Shown here: positions 1-5,210 of the stretch, in pieces
Layout of the letters: each line of letters opens with the position of its first letter
Position numbering within the stretch: position 1 is the first letter of the stretch
DNA from: Burkholderiales bacterium
GTDB taxonomy: Bacteria > Pseudomonadota > Gammaproteobacteria > Burkholderiales > Thiobacillaceae
Direction: 5' to 3'
DNA: 5,235 bases
Assembly: GCA_005790965.1 (NCBI GenBank)
Contig: SXTL01000113.1
Span: 1-5,235, forward strand
The notes under the pieces: model-generated
The model's database searches: none
The model's input: only the letters and a program-made list of their open reading frames with translations
Told to the model about the DNA's origin: nothing
Translations under genes and position numbers: made by a program

Positions 1-498
1 ACCTGGCTCAACCAGCAATATCTGAAAGAAGCGGACAACGCGCGTCTGGCGGGGCTGGTGCGCCCACGGCTGATGCGCCTCGGCGTGAATTGTGACCACG
101 GCCCTGATTGGGCCACGCTGATGGGCCTCCTCAAAGAGCGCGTCAGTACCGTGGTCGAACTGACCGATGCCGCGCACATCTTCTTCGTGCAGATTGAACC
201 CGCCGCCGAAGAATTACAGGCCAAGCTGGACACCGCCGGATTGGCCGCCATCACAGCCTTGCAGGCGGACCTCGCGACCTGCGACTGGAACCCCGATGCC
301 ATCAACGCCGCCCTCAAGGCTCGCGCCAAGGAAAACGGCATCAAGCTCGGCCAGATCGGGATTCCTCTGCGCCTGATGCTGTTCGGCACGGCGCAAACGC
401 CATCCCTTGACGCCACCTTGTTCCTGCTCGGCCAAGCCGAAACCCTGCGCCGCCTCGGCGCCGCCCTGCCCCACGCCACCGCCATCCTGTCGGCCTGA
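1..498 (+). CDS. gltX: Glutamyl-tRNA synthetase, C-terminal part (5' end outside window)
   Basis: This is the last 165 codons of a gene that enters from the left edge and is open in frame from base 1 to a TGA at 496-498. Its product charges tRNA-Glu with glutamate in the cytoplasm. The N-terminal Rossmann catalytic domain and the KMSKS-type loop are outside the window. The first residues, TWLNQQYL, match the 'L-W-x-N-x-x-Y' segment that follows the KMSKS loop in bacterial GluRS. The remainder is the all-helical anticodon-binding domain. It ends with the family-typical stretch 'IGIPLRLMLFGTAQTPSLDA', followed by 'LLGQAETLRRL', which corresponds to the 'PLRxAxTGxxxSPSL' and 'LG...xxRL' C-terminal signature. 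Family members are about 460-500 residues, so roughly two thirds is missing only because of the window edge. A GTG at 58 is an internal Val codon, not a start. The GST gene follows 29 bp downstream on the same strand, so co-transcription is possible. Confidence 0.93.
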   Translation, partial: TWLNQQYLKEADNARLAGLVRPRLMRLGVNCDHGPDWATLMGLLKERVSTVVELTDAAHIFFVQIEPAAEELQAKLDTAGLAAITALQADLATCDWNPDAINAALKARAKENGIKLGQIGIPLRLMLFGTAQTPSLDATLFLLGQAETLRRLGAALPHATAILSA

Positions 499-501
499 TT
501 C

Positions 502-526
502 TGTCTCACCCGAAGTGTGTCTCACC
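502..526 (+). repeat. Short direct repeat in the gltX-GST gap
   Basis: The 9-mer TGTCTCACC occurs at 502-510 and again at 518-526, with start points 16 bp apart. Together the copies fill most of the 29-bp gap between the gltX stop and the GST start. The second copy ends one base before the ATG, where a Shine-Dalgarno sequence would be expected, and no purine-rich SD is present. A chance or duplication origin is the simplest reading; no function is claimed. Confidence 0.5.
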
Positions 527-527
527 T

Positions 528-1142
528 ATGAATAAACTGATTGGTTCCCTCACCAGCCCCTTTGTGCGCAAAGTCCGCATCGTCGCTGCGGAAAAGCGTA
601 TCGAGTACGAATTCATTGTCGATGTACCTTGGGAAGCCACCACCCAGGTGCCCGATTACAACCCCCTGGGCAAGGTTCCGGTCTGGATCCTTAACGACGG
701 CCGGCCCTTGTTTGATTCACGCGTCATCGTTGAACATCTCGACTACATCAGCCCAGTCCATCCGCTGATTCCGCGTGAAGCCCGGCCGCGCATCGCTGTT
801 AAACGCTGGGAAGCCCTGGCGGATGGGCTCATCGATGCCGCCGCCCTCGTGTTCATGGAACGCAAACGCCCGGCCGAACAGCAAAGCGCCGAGTGGATGA
901 CGCGCCAGATCGACAAAGTCAATCGCAGTCTCGCCGCGCTGGCCACCGATCTCGGCAAAAACGACTGGTGCGCTGAAAACACCTATACGCTGGCCGATAT
1001 CGCCGTTGGCTGCGCCCTGGGCTATCTCGACCTGCGCTTCCAAGGCGAAATGGATTGGCGCCGTGGCCACCCCGGCCTGTCAGAATTGTTTGACCGCCTG
1101 ATGGAACGGCCCGGCTTCAAAGACACCGTGCCCATTGTGTAA
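528..1142 (+). CDS. yibF: Glutathione S-transferase family protein, YibF-like
   Basis: A complete 204-residue cytoplasmic protein of usual GST length (E. coli YibF is about 202). The thioredoxin-like N-terminal domain covers about residues 1-77. It starts GSLTSPFVRKV, where Ser10 is at the usual active-site Ser/Cys position. It carries the cis-proline motif NPLGKVPV (Pro51) and the glutathione gamma-glutamyl contact FDSRVIVEHL (Asp63, Ser64). The helical C-terminal domain includes 'EALADGLIDAA' and the N-capping motif TLAD (154-157) of the folding core. The pattern 'TSPFVRK ... NPLGKVPV ... EALADG(I/L)xDA ... RPAxQQS' is that of the YibF subgroup. Substrate and reaction are unknown for this subgroup; glutathione binding is inferred from the motifs. 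The ATG at 528 is chosen because it gives the family N-terminus and no in-frame ATG/GTG/TTG lies between it and the gltX stop. There is no clear ribosome binding site, so translation may depend on gltX readthrough or be weak. Confidence 0.88.
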   Translation: MNKLIGSLTSPFVRKVRIVAAEKRIEYEFIVDVPWEATTQVPDYNPLGKVPVWILNDGRPLFDSRVIVEHLDYISPVHPLIPREARPRIAVKRWEALADGLIDAAALVFMERKRPAEQQSAEWMTRQIDKVNRSLAALATDLGKNDWCAENTYTLADIAVGCALGYLDLRFQGEMDWRRGHPGLSELFDRLMERPGFKDTVPIV

Positions 1143-1155
1143 GGATCGGTTGCAG

Positions 1156-1173
1156 GGCGGGTTTCCACCCGCC
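1156..1173. terminator. GC-rich hairpin between convergent genes, possible bidirectional terminator
   Basis: A perfect 7-bp inverted repeat, GGCGGGT-TTCC-ACCCGCC, with a 4-base loop. It lies 13 bp after the GST stop and about 43 bp beyond the modC stop, in the 74-bp spacer where two convergent transcription units meet. The position suits a shared terminator, but neither strand has a T-tract after the stem. It is therefore not a canonical intrinsic terminator. It could be a Rho-assisted stop or a 3'-end stabilising hairpin. The rest of the spacer (1174-1216) shows nothing recognisable. Confidence 0.42.
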
Positions 1174-1216
1174 ATCCAGAACGCCAGCCTCGGCGCCATT
1201 CGTACCCAGCACGCGC

Positions 1217-2275
1217 TTATTCAACGATCGCGACGCCTTTGATCTGGGCAAAAACCCGCACGCCCGGCACCAATCCAAGCAGGCTAACCGACTTTCGCGT
1301 CACCCGGCTCAGGAGGCGCGTCCCGCCCACATCCAACCCAATCATCACCTGACTGTCACTCTCCCCGCCTAAATCGGTCAGAGTGGCGGGCAAGATATTG
1401 AGGATGCTGGTGCCGGTCTGGGGCGCCAGGGTCAGGCTGACATCGCGAGCGCGAACCCGCACCCGCACGACACTGCCGATGGGGGCCTCATGTAACGACA
1501 GCCAGAGTTTTTCGCCAGAAAAGCCCACACAGGTGAGATGAAAGGCCGCATCATGGGCCACGACTTGAGCGTTGATAATTGCCTCGGCCTCGGCACGATG
1601 CGCCAAAGGCAAATCAAGCCGGGTCGTCAGTTCCACCAAGCTACCCGCAGCAACCACCCGTCCGCCGTCGAGCAACACCAGATGGTCAGCCAGGCGCGCC
1701 ACCTCATCGAAGCTGTGACTGACATAGAGAATGGGAATGTTGGCCTCGGCATGGAGGCGCTCCAGATACGGCAAAATCTCGGCCTTACGCGCCGCATCCA
1801 AGGCAGCCAGGGGTTCATCCATCATGAGGATGCGCGGCTCCGTTAGCAGCGCCCGAGCGATGGCCACCCGTTGCGCCTCGCCGCCTGAAAGTCGATCCGG
1901 CTTGCGTGCCAGCAGGTGCGTGATACCCAACCGCTCAGCCATTACCTCAATAGCCCCGCCCGCCCCCGCCCGCCGCTGCCCGTAGGCCAAGTTCTGGCGC
2001 ACGCTGAGATGCGGGAACAGGCGCGCGTCCTGAAACACAAAGCCGATAGGTCGCTGGTGCGCGGGCACAAAGCGGGTTGCATCCTGCCAAACAGTTGCCC
2101 CCAAGGCGAGGGATCCGTCAGCGGCGCGCTCCAGCCCGGCCATCAAGCGCAACAGCGTGGTCTTGCCCGAGCCCGACGGCCCAAAGAGTGCCGACACGCC
2201 GTGCATCGGCAGGGTCAGGTCGGCAGCCAGGGCAAAGCCGGGATAGGCGTGGCGGAAAGACGCGCGCAGGGTCAT
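1217..2275 (-). CDS. modC: Molybdate ABC transporter, ATP-binding protein ModC
   Basis: A 352-residue ATPase that powers molybdate import at the cytoplasmic face of the inner membrane, paired with ModB. ABC domain: Walker A GPSGSGKTT (32-40), Q-loop FQD (Gln82), signature LSGGEAQR (129-136), Walker B ILMMDEP (149-155), D-loop ALD (158-160), switch His187 in YVSHSFDEV. After a linker, residues about 288-350 (TGTSILNILPATL... to ...VFAQIKGVAIVE) form one TOBE/Mop-type oxyanion-binding domain. This domain and the length near 350 separate ModC from other ABC ATPases. I place the start at the ATG at 2275, which overlaps the modB stop as ATGA. An in-frame GTG at 2284 would add three residues but lacks that coupling. 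No strong Shine-Dalgarno precedes it, so translation probably depends on modB. The catalytic set looks intact. The loop at residues 102-108 is Ala/Gly-rich and encoded by a very G-rich run. CysA, PotA or sulfate-type ATPases are less likely given the modA and modB neighbours. Confidence 0.95.
   Translation of the reverse strand: MTLRASFRHAYPGFALAADLTLPMHGVSALFGPSGSGKTTLLRLMAGLERAADGSLALGATVWQDATRFVPAHQRPIGFVFQDARLFPHLSVRQNLAYGQRRAGAGGAIEVMAERLGITHLLARKPDRLSGGEAQRVAIARALLTEPRILMMDEPLAALDAARKAEILPYLERLHAEANIPILYVSHSFDEVARLADHLVLLDGGRVVAAGSLVELTTRLDLPLAHRAEAEAIINAQVVAHDAAFHLTCVGFSGEKLWLSLHEAPIGSVVRVRVRARDVSLTLAPQTGTSILNILPATLTDLGGESDSQVMIGLDVGGTRLLSRVTRKSVSLLGLVPGVRVFAQIKGVAIVE
1954..1971 (-). 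other. Potential G-quadruplex motif in modC coding strand
   Basis: On the minus strand the bases read GGG-C-GGGGG-C-GGG-C-GGGG, four runs of at least three G separated by single C loops. This is the most stable class of predicted G-quadruplex. Because it is on the coding strand it would be present in the mRNA. It encodes the Ala/Gly-rich residues around 102-108 of ModC, between the Q-loop and the signature motif. Folding is inferred from the pattern only. Confidence 0.55.
2272..2275 (-). promoter_or_regulatory. ATGA stop/start overlap, modB-modC
   Basis: The modC ATG (2275-2273) shares bases with the modB TGA (2274-2272). This arrangement normally means termination-reinitiation coupling, which would keep ATPase and permease synthesis linked. 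It is also the reason for choosing this modC start. No good Shine-Dalgarno precedes it. Confidence 0.8.
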
Positions 2276-2940
2276 AGCCGCCACGGCAGCCGCCGCGCGT
2301 AAAGCACCAGCAGAATGCTAAACGACAACCCCAGCAAGATCAGCGACAAACCATGCGCCGCGCCATATTCCAGGGCCTCAACATGGTCATAAATCTGCAC
2401 CGAAACCACCCGCGTTTCGCCCGCGATATTGCCGCCCACCATCAGCACCACGCCAAACTCACCCAAGGTATGGGCAAAGCCGAAGATGGTCGCGGTCAAA
2501 AAACCCGGCGCGGCCAACGGCAAGGCCACGCTCCGAAAGCGATCCCACGGCCCGGCGCGCAGCGTTGCCGCCGCCTCCAGCAGCCCCACCGGAATCGTGG
2601 CAAACGCTTGCTGAATGGGCTGCACCACAAAGGGCAGGGAATAAAACACCGAGGCCACCACCAAGCCAGCAAAGCTAAACGGCAAGGTGCCCAGGCCCAA
2701 GGCCTGAGTCAGCGCACCAATTGGCCCGTGCGGGCCCATCGCCACCAACAAATAAAAACCCAGCACCGATGGCGGCAACACGATGGGCAGCGCCACCAGC
2801 GCCTCAATCACCGGCTTGAAGCGGCGTTGCGTATGCGCCAACCACCACGCCAGCGGCGTGCCAATGACCAGCAACAGCGCCGTGACGAGGGCCGCCAACT
2901 TCAGCGTTAACCACAGGGCGGTGAGGTCGGCAGGGCTCAT
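2272..2940 (-). CDS. modB: Molybdate ABC transporter, permease ModB
   Basis: A 222-residue inner-membrane permease, of usual ModB length (about 220-230), which forms the translocation channel as a homodimer. By eye it has about five hydrophobic segments: near residues 8-32, 43-66, 88-108, 140-168 and 197-215. The cytoplasmic EAA loop that docks into the ATPase is clear at 122-146 (EAAATLRAGPWDRFRSVALP and following). The LPIVLPPSVLGFYLL stretch (51-65) and HTLGEFG (157-163) are typical of ModB and the related sulfate permease CysW/CysT family. Molybdate is assigned because of ModA upstream and the Mop-domain ATPase downstream. The ATG at 2940 overlaps the modA stop by four bases, and the gene's own stop overlaps modC. 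It has no evident promoter of its own. No defect is visible. Confidence 0.95.
   Translation of the reverse strand: MSPADLTALWLTLKLAALVTALLLVIGTPLAWWLAHTQRRFKPVIEALVALPIVLPPSVLGFYLLVAMGPHGPIGALTQALGLGTLPFSFAGLVVASVFYSLPFVVQPIQQAFATIPVGLLEAAATLRAGPWDRFRSVALPLAAPGFLTATIFGFAHTLGEFGVVLMVGGNIAGETRVVSVQIYDHVEALEYGAAHGLSLILLGLSFSILLVLYARRLPWRL
2937..2940 (-). promoter_or_regulatory. ATGA stop/start overlap, modA-modB
   Basis: The modB ATG (2940-2938) overlaps the modA TGA (2939-2937). The upstream bases hold only a weak Shine-Dalgarno resemblance, so modB translation probably relies on ribosomes finishing modA. Confidence 0.8.
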
Positions 2941-3677
2941 TGGTAACCGTAAAACTGGATAATGCTGCGCGCAGCCGGTTCGCGCAGGAAACGCATCAAG
3001 GCACGGGCCGCGGCATTATCGGCCGCCGTTTTCAGCAAAATCGCGTCTTGGCGAATCGGCGCGTACAAATTTTGGGGGACCTGCCAGGCCGAACCGCCCT
3101 TGAGCTTGCCAGCCTGCATAACCTGCGCGGCGGCAACCAACCCCATGGCGGCATTGCCGCTGGCGACAAACTGAAAGGTCTGGCCGATGTTCTCGCCCAT
3201 CACAAAGCGCGGTTTGAGGGCGTCGTAGCGGCCCAGCGCCGTCAAGGCCTCCTGCGCCGCGCGGCCATAAGGTGCAAGTTTGGGGTTAGCAATCGCCACC
3301 TTGCCGGTACCGGGCTGGTACAGAATTTTGCCCTCGGCATCTACCGCCGCCGGCTTCGGCGACCACAACACCAGGGCCCCCGTGGCATAGGTAAACCGGC
3401 TGCCCAACACGCCCAGTCCCTCGGCCTCCAACCGGGCCGGGGTCTCGGCATCAGCCGACAACAACACCTCGAACGGCGCGCCGTGGCGGATCTGGGCATA
3501 CAACTTAGCCGTGCTCGCCGCCGCGAAGCTGACCGTGTGGCCGGTCTCCTTCTGAAAAACCGTCGCAAGCGCCGCCAGTGGCGGGGCGAAATTAGCCGCC
3601 ACCGCCACCTTGACCTCGGCAGCACTAACGGCCTGAGCAAGGCCAAGGCACCACACCCAGCCTGCCAGCCACTTCAC
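2937..3677 (-). CDS. modA: Molybdate ABC transporter, periplasmic binding protein ModA
   Basis: A 246-residue periplasmic protein that captures molybdate (and probably tungstate) and delivers it to ModBC. I choose the GTG at 3677. It overlaps the mnmA stop as GTGA, has a G-rich GGCGGGG (3691-3685) seven bases upstream, and gives a clean Sec signal peptide MKWLAGWVWCLGLAQAVSAA with probable cleavage after an Ala at 19 or 20. A longer reading from GTG 3701 would add eight polar residues (MSGRRGYR) ahead of it. The mature protein starts VKVAVAANF, the first ligand loop of the family. It continues with YAQIRHGAPFEVLLSADAE (60-78), SRFTYATGALVLW (93-105), NPKLAPYG (131-138) and GENIGQT (161-167). 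These stretches resemble Azotobacter vinelandii ModA2 more than E. coli ModA. Cys10 lies inside the signal peptide but is not in a lipobox, so a lipoprotein is unlikely. Likely ligands by analogy are near Asn29, Ser55 and Tyr137 (from memory of the ModA2 fold). Confidence 0.93.
   Translation of the reverse strand: MKWLAGWVWCLGLAQAVSAAEVKVAVAANFAPPLAALATVFQKETGHTVSFAAASTAKLYAQIRHGAPFEVLLSADAETPARLEAEGLGVLGSRFTYATGALVLWSPKPAAVDAEGKILYQPGTGKVAIANPKLAPYGRAAQEALTALGRYDALKPRFVMGENIGQTFQFVASGNAAMGLVAAAQVMQAGKLKGGSAWQVPQNLYAPIRQDAILLKTAADNAAARALMRFLREPAARSIIQFYGYQ
3674..3677 (-). promoter_or_regulatory. GTGA stop/start overlap, mnmA-modA
   Basis: A GTG start (3677-3675) for modA shares bases with the mnmA TGA stop (3676-3674), with a GGCGGGG ribosome-binding-like run at 3691-3685. 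The overlap links the tRNA-modification gene to the transporter genes at the translational level. It also decides the modA start codon. Confidence 0.72.
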
Positions 3678-4744
3678 TCGATAACCCCGCCGCCCAGACA
3701 CACCGCGCCATCATAAAGCACCACCGACTGGCCCGGCGTCACCGCCCATTGCGGCTGAGCAAACGCCAACTGCAACCGGTCGCCATCCAAGGCCGTCACC
3801 GTGCAGGGCGCATCTGTCTGACGATAACGCGTCTTGGCCGCGTAACAAGCGCCGACCACCGGCGCCGCCCCGATCCAGTTAAGCTGGCTCGCTGTGAGCG
3901 TCAGGCTTTGCAGCAACGGATGTTCATGGCCTTGCACGACCGTCAGGCTATTGCGCGCCATGTCCTTGCCGGCGACAAACCACGGCACGCCCTCGACCGC
4001 ACCCTTCACCCCGCCGATGCCCAAGCCCTGACGCTGGCCCAGGGTGTAATACGCCAGCCCCTCGTGGCGGCCGACCACGCGCCCTTCCGGCGTCTGCATC
4101 GGCCCCGGCTGCGTAGGCAAATAACGCTTAAGAAAATCGCGAAAATCGCGCTCACCAATGAAACAAATCCCCGTCGAATCCTTCTTGTTCGCCACCGGCA
4201 GATTAATGGCGCGAGCCATGGCCCGCACCTCCGGCTTGGTCAGCTCGCCCAGCGGAAACAGCGCCGGGCCAATCTGCGCCTGGCTCAGGCGATAGAGGAA
4301 ATAACTCTGGTCCTTGTTGGCATCCACCGCCTTCAACAACTGCCGTGTCGGCGCATCACCCGCCAGCCGCGCGTAATGCCCCGTTGCAATATGCTCGGCA
4401 CCCAGCCCCAACGCATGGTCGAGGAAGGCCTTGAACTTGATCTCCGCATTGCACAACACATCTGGATTAGGCGTGCGGCCACATTGATATTCGGCCAGAA
4501 AATAGCTGAACACCCGCTCGCGGTACTCCGCCGCAAAATTGACCAACTCCACCTCAATGCCTAGCGCATCGCCAATCGCCAGCACATCCAGAAAATCCTG
4601 CCGCGCCGGACAGGCCGGATCGTTGTCGTCATCCTCCCAATTCTTCATGAAGATGCCCGTCACCGCATGGCCCTGCTGTTTCAGCAAGTGCGCGGTCACC
4701 GCCGAATCGACCCCACCAGAAAGCCCGACGACGATATGTGCCAT
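3674..4744 (-). CDS. mnmA: tRNA-specific 2-thiouridylase MnmA
   Basis: A complete 356-residue cytoplasmic enzyme (family about 360-375). It adenylates and then thiolates U34 of tRNA-Lys, tRNA-Glu and tRNA-Gln, taking sulfur from the IscS/Tus relay in bacteria such as E. coli. The N-terminal PP-loop ATPase is GLSGGVDS (7-14), followed by FMKNWEDDD (32-40). The catalytic pair is present: Cys98 in NPDVLCN and Cys194 in STGICFIGERDF. Other hallmarks are ATGHYARL (120-127), KDQSYFLY (144-151), YTLGQRQGLGIGG (233-245), KTRYRQTDAPC (304-314) and the C-terminal TPGQSVVLYDGAVCLGGGVIE. The order is PP-loop domain, central domain and C-terminal beta-barrel. The ATG at 4744 gives the standard N-terminus. 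AGGA (4759-4756) overlaps the upstream stop and lies 11 bases away, slightly long for a Shine-Dalgarno. The upstream nudJ neighbour matches the E. coli order, but hflD, which follows mnmA there, is replaced here by modA. Confidence 0.97.
   Translation of the reverse strand: MAHIVVGLSGGVDSAVTAHLLKQQGHAVTGIFMKNWEDDDNDPACPARQDFLDVLAIGDALGIEVELVNFAAEYRERVFSYFLAEYQCGRTPNPDVLCNAEIKFKAFLDHALGLGAEHIATGHYARLAGDAPTRQLLKAVDANKDQSYFLYRLSQAQIGPALFPLGELTKPEVRAMARAINLPVANKKDSTGICFIGERDFRDFLKRYLPTQPGPMQTPEGRVVGRHEGLAYYTLGQRQGLGIGGVKGAVEGVPWFVAGKDMARNSLTVVQGHEHPLLQSLTLTASQLNWIGAAPVVGACYAAKTRYRQTDAPCTVTALDGDRLQLAFAQPQWAVTPGQSVVLYDGAVCLGGGVIE
4132..4149 (-). repeat. 9-bp tandem duplication inside mnmA
   Basis: GAAAATCGC occurs twice head to tail on the plus strand at 4132-4140 and 4141-4149. 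It encodes the in-frame pair R-D-F-R-D-F, just after FIGE. The E. coli enzyme has a similar K-F-R-E-F spacing at this site, so the protein repeat is probably ancestral rather than a recent slippage insertion. Confidence 0.5.
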
Positions 4745-4755
4745 CAGCGCGACAT

Positions 4756-4759
4756 TCCT
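4756..4759 (-). promoter_or_regulatory. Probable mnmA ribosome binding site
   Basis: AGGA on the minus strand is built from the last two bases of the nudJ TAG stop plus the next two. It lies 11 bases before the mnmA ATG, a little farther than optimal. It is the only SD-like sequence in the 13-bp gap. Confidence 0.45.
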
Positions 4760-5210
4760 AATATTCCGTCAATAAATCCAGCGGATAGCGCCGCCCGGCC
4801 AGATAGTCATCGACACAGCGCAACACAAACGGGCTGCGATGCCGCGCCTGACTAGCCACAATCTCCGCCCGCGATAGCCACACCGCGCGCAAGATACCGC
4901 TATCCAGCCGCGCCGTCGGGTCATACCCCGCCACCGCGCCGGTAAAGGCAAAGCGCAAATAAGTCAGATCCTTGGTCGGATGCGGCCATTTATAGATACC
5001 GAGCAATTCAGTCGGCTCAAAATGATGCGCCGTCTCCTCAAACGCCTCGCGCCGCACCGCGTCGAGCAGGCTCTCCCCCTTTTCGAGATGCCCCGCCGGC
5101 TGGTTATAACGCAGGCCGTCCTCGGTCTCTTCCTCGACCAGCAAAAACCGGCCGTCCTCCTCAATCACCGCCGCCACAACGACATTCGGTTTCCAGATTT
5201 TTTCAGACAT
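4758..5210 (-). CDS. nudJ: Nudix hydrolase, NudJ-type phosphatase
   Basis: A complete 150-residue cytoplasmic Nudix hydrolase, close to E. coli NudJ/YmfB (about 153). NudJ removes phosphate from (d)NTPs and converts hydroxymethylpyrimidine pyrophosphate and thiamin diphosphate to their monophosphates. The substrate here is inferred by similarity. The fold begins WKPNVVVAAVIEEDGRFLLV. The Nudix box spans residues 40-62: Gly40, Glu46, then Arg54-Glu55-x-x-Glu58-Glu59, the metal-binding core. The usual glycine near the box end is replaced (E-E-T-A-H instead of E-E-x-G). The flanks 'NQPAGHLE', 'YLRFAFTG' and 'RRYPLDLLTEY' correspond to 'NQPAGHLE', 'FLRFLF' and 'QRYPLEMI' in E. coli. The ATG at 5210 gives the family N-terminus; no clear Shine-Dalgarno lies in the 25 bases upstream that are visible. 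It sits 13 bp before mnmA, the same order as nudJ-mnmA in E. coli and a Nudix-mnmA pair in Pseudomonas. Confidence 0.93.
   Translation of the reverse strand: MSEKIWKPNVVVAAVIEEDGRFLLVEEETEDGLRYNQPAGHLEKGESLLDAVRREAFEETAHHFEPTELLGIYKWPHPTKDLTYLRFAFTGAVAGYDPTARLDSGILRAVWLSRAEIVASQARHRSPFVLRCVDDYLAGRRYPLDLLTEY

Noticed and set aside
58..60. GTG at 58 as the start of a separate 146-residue protein
   Set aside because: The frame is open to the window edge and the residues before it match GluRS, so this codon is internal.
1174..1216. Possible small RNA or gene in the convergent spacer
   Set aside because: Only 43 bases remain beyond the hairpin, with no promoter-like, SD-like or structured sequence beyond a short GGCGCC palindrome.
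2276..2284. GTG at 2284 as the modC start
   Set aside because: It adds only three residues and loses the ATGA coupling with modB; the ATG at 2275 is the better choice.
1916..2302. Plus-strand frame opposite the 5' part of modC
   Set aside because: It overlaps the Walker A and Q-loop coding region of a well supported gene and shows no domain.
2353..2910. Open plus-strand frame opposite modB, very rich in Arg, Gln and His
   Set aside because: The composition is what the complement of a hydrophobic membrane protein gives; there is no start context or homology that I recognise.
2940..3716. Open 258-codon frame on the plus strand opposite modA
   Set aside because: It is the antisense of a clear modA, begins at TTG, is rich in Arg/Gln/His as expected for a GC-rich shadow frame, and has no recognisable domain.
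3749..4564. Open 271-codon frame on the plus strand opposite mnmA
   Set aside because: mnmA has every family motif on the other strand; this frame has shadow-type composition and no motif.
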